6,589 nt of DNA, taken from NCBI GenBank assembly GCA_947446835.1, contig CANFHS010000134.1, forward strand, positions 1 to 6,589, written 5' to 3'. Made by a program: the position numbers and the translations under genes. Positions 5,763 through 6,589 of this stretch are shown here, one piece after another. Under the pieces are notes generated by a model that did no database searches, was not told the origin of the DNA, and saw nothing but the letters and a program-made list of their open reading frames with translations. Every line of letters starts with the position of its first letter. Position 1 is the stretch's first letter. The DNA is from Bacteriovoracaceae bacterium (GTDB lineage Bacteria > Bdellovibrionota > UBA1018).

Positions 5763-6193
5763 CCGGAGGTCCTTGAGGCACCCAGGCGCTGCAGGGCCTG
5801 GGGCGTGACACAGGTGCCGACGGCCTGGCAGACAATCACAGGCTGCGCGAGCACTTCGGCGGAGGACGGCGCGAAGCCGCCTTCGTCCTGAGGCAAGGAG
5901 CGGATCACCTTTCTGGCGACGAATTCCATTTTCCGTGAGGTCTTGCCGACGTGGACAATCCGGCCGGAAGCCTCGATGTAGTCTCCCGCGACGACCGGGG
6001 CCAGGAACTCCACCTTTTCGTAGGCCCGGAACAATCCCTCGTCCCCGTCCAGGTGGATCAGCAGCTCGGTGGCCACGTCACCGAAAAGCTGGAGCATGCG
6101 AGCCCCATCCACCAGTTCCCCCGCGTAATGAGCATCGTGCGAACCCATTCGCAACCGAAGCGTCACCCACTCGCCTTGCGCCACTTTTGACAT
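5759..6193 (-). CDS. Hotdog-fold 3-aminobutyryl-CoA ammonia-lyase-like protein
   Basis: A 144-residue single-domain hotdog protein closely resembling the Kal/Bal family: 3-aminobutyryl-CoA ammonia-lyase of lysine fermentation (giving crotonyl-CoA and ammonia) and beta-alanyl-CoA ammonia-lyase. The match runs nearly end to end. LRMGSHDAHYAGELVDGARM (14-33) holds the family's D-A-H-Y-x-G-x-L-V-x-G-A-R block. LFGDVATELLI (36-46) and HLDGDEGLF (47-55) follow, then the hotdog strand segment VEFLAPVVAGDYIEASGRI (61-79), and VGKTSRKMEF (82-91). A C-terminal CQAVGTCV (122-129) closes it. The ATG is accepted because the conserved block falls at the usual distance. The ribosome site is weak (AGAG). It follows waaA by 38 bases and is coupled by a 4-base overlap to the FAD gene. 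No other lysine-fermentation gene (kamA, kamDE, kdd, kce) is in view, so the assigned reaction is by homology only. A related CoA-ester hydratase or thioesterase role is possible. Confidence 0.82.
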   Translation of the reverse strand: MSKVAQGEWVTLRLRMGSHDAHYAGELVDGARMLQLFGDVATELLIHLDGDEGLFRAYEKVEFLAPVVAGDYIEASGRIVHVGKTSRKMEFVARKVIRSLPQDEGGFAPSSAEVLAQPVIVCQAVGTCVTPQALQRLGASRTSG

Positions 6194-6199
6194 GACAAA

Positions 6200-6228
6200 A
6201 CTCTAGCATGCACCCCGGACGGGTACAA
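6200..6228 (-). promoter_or_regulatory. Possible internal promoter before the hotdog gene
   Basis: In the 38-base gap after waaA, the minus strand reads TTGTAC (6228-6223), a 17-base spacer, then TAGAGT (6205-6200) preceded by TG one base away (6208-6207). The -35 matches three of six consensus bases and the -10 four of six, helped by the extended TG. The -10 ends six bases before the ATG, so initiation would fall at or next to the start codon. This is the same arrangement as the DUF393 candidate. It is weak on its own. Confidence 0.3.
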
Positions 6229-6231
6229 ACC

Positions 6232-6589
6232 TCAGCGCCCGGAAACCCCGCTGCCCGGCAGCCAGGTTTCCAGGCAACCCAGCACCCGCTGGGTGGCGCC
6301 CAGACGCCTCAGATTGCCCTGGCGCCACCCGTCCCGGAGCGACTCCGGGGCGGCGGCCGCACTCAGCGTGCCTCGCCAGAGGTCCAGGTCCTGAAGACCC
6401 TGGAGCACACTCAGCTGGCGGCACTGGCCCAGCTCGAGGATTTCGGGAAAATGGGCGGTCTTGGCCGGACCGCATGACACCGGAATGGAGTGGATCGCGG
6501 GCTCGATCGTGCTGTGAACTCCGCGCTTTCCGAACCCTCCGCCCACGTAGGCCCAGTCCGCCGAAACGTACAGTTCGGACAGGAAGCCC
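6232..6589 (-). CDS. waaA: 3-deoxy-D-manno-octulosonic acid (Kdo) transferase, C-terminal part (5' end outside window)
   Basis: The last 118 residues of a GT-B fold Kdo transferase (also kdtA), the inner-membrane enzyme that adds Kdo from CMP-Kdo to lipid A precursor in LPS synthesis. The visible part begins GFLSELYVSADWAYVGGGFG. This is the family's highly conserved donor-binding segment, followed by GVHSTIEPAIHSIPVSCGPA with the conserved Glu-Pro and GP loop. A basic/amphipathic C-terminal helix ends in LETWLPGSGVSGR. The family is usually about 400-430 residues, so roughly 300 N-terminal residues, including the membrane anchor, lie beyond the right edge. The stop is TGA at 6234-6232. The number of Kdo residues added (mono-, bi- or trifunctional) cannot be judged from this fragment. 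It marks the host as Gram-negative and is the most upstream visible gene of the leftward string. Confidence 0.92.
   Translation of the reverse strand, partial: GFLSELYVSADWAYVGGGFGKRGVHSTIEPAIHSIPVSCGPAKTAHFPEILELGQCRQLSVLQGLQDLDLWRGTLSAAAAPESLRDGWRQGNLRRLGATQRVLGCLETWLPGSGVSGR

Noticed and set aside
6206..6225. GCATGC palindrome and ACCC/GGGT mini-dyad between waaA and the hotdog gene
   Set aside because: Arms of three or four bases are expected by chance and no T-run follows.
1..6589. CRISPR arrays, tRNA or rRNA genes, insertion sequences, defence islands
   Set aside because: No direct repeat array, transposase motif, cloverleaf or RNA-like sequence was seen; nearly every base is accounted for by metabolic and envelope genes.

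Overview
The window is GC-rich, compactly packed bacterial DNA, almost certainly from a Gram-negative: the right edge carries the C-terminal part of a Kdo transferase (waaA), an enzyme of lipopolysaccharide core synthesis. The mix of a short Bacillus-type adenylosuccinate lyase, an aminoacyl-CoA ammonia-lyase-like hotdog protein, a Flp-type prepilin and a degenerate FAD oxidoreductase would fit a Bdellovibrio-like or other former deltaproteobacterial lineage. That placement is an inference from gene content, not from a marker gene.

Left part (1-610) is read rightwards. It holds the end of a small, unrecognised cysteine-containing reading frame (1-155), a 98-base gap with a 7-bp inverted repeat and an extended -10 promoter candidate, and a complete DUF393/DCC-family thiol-disulfide oxidoreductase gene (254-610). 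This gene has no Shine-Dalgarno and may be translated from a leaderless message.

The rest (613-6589) is one leftward gene string, probably one transcription unit with a possible internal promoter: waaA (partial) > aminoacyl-CoA ammonia-lyase-like hotdog protein > FAD-dependent oxidoreductase > GT4 glycosyltransferase > GT87-like membrane glycosyltransferase > purB > Flp-type prepilin-like protein. From the hotdog gene onward, the junctions are a 4-base overlap, a 15-base gap, a 16-base overlap, a 4-base overlap and a 14-base overlap. Three of the genes start at GTG or TTG. This tight packing suggests translational coupling. The string and the DUF393 gene converge with only two bases between their stop codons.

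Functionally, waaA, GT4 and GT87 point to envelope glycan or glycolipid assembly. purB is purine biosynthesis and looks like a passenger. The hotdog and FAD proteins form a translationally coupled pair whose substrate cannot be read from sequence. I see no mobile elements, CRISPR, RNA genes or defence system. The most intriguing items are the hotdog/FAD pair inside an envelope gene string, the orphan prepilin, and the two candidate leaderless starts.
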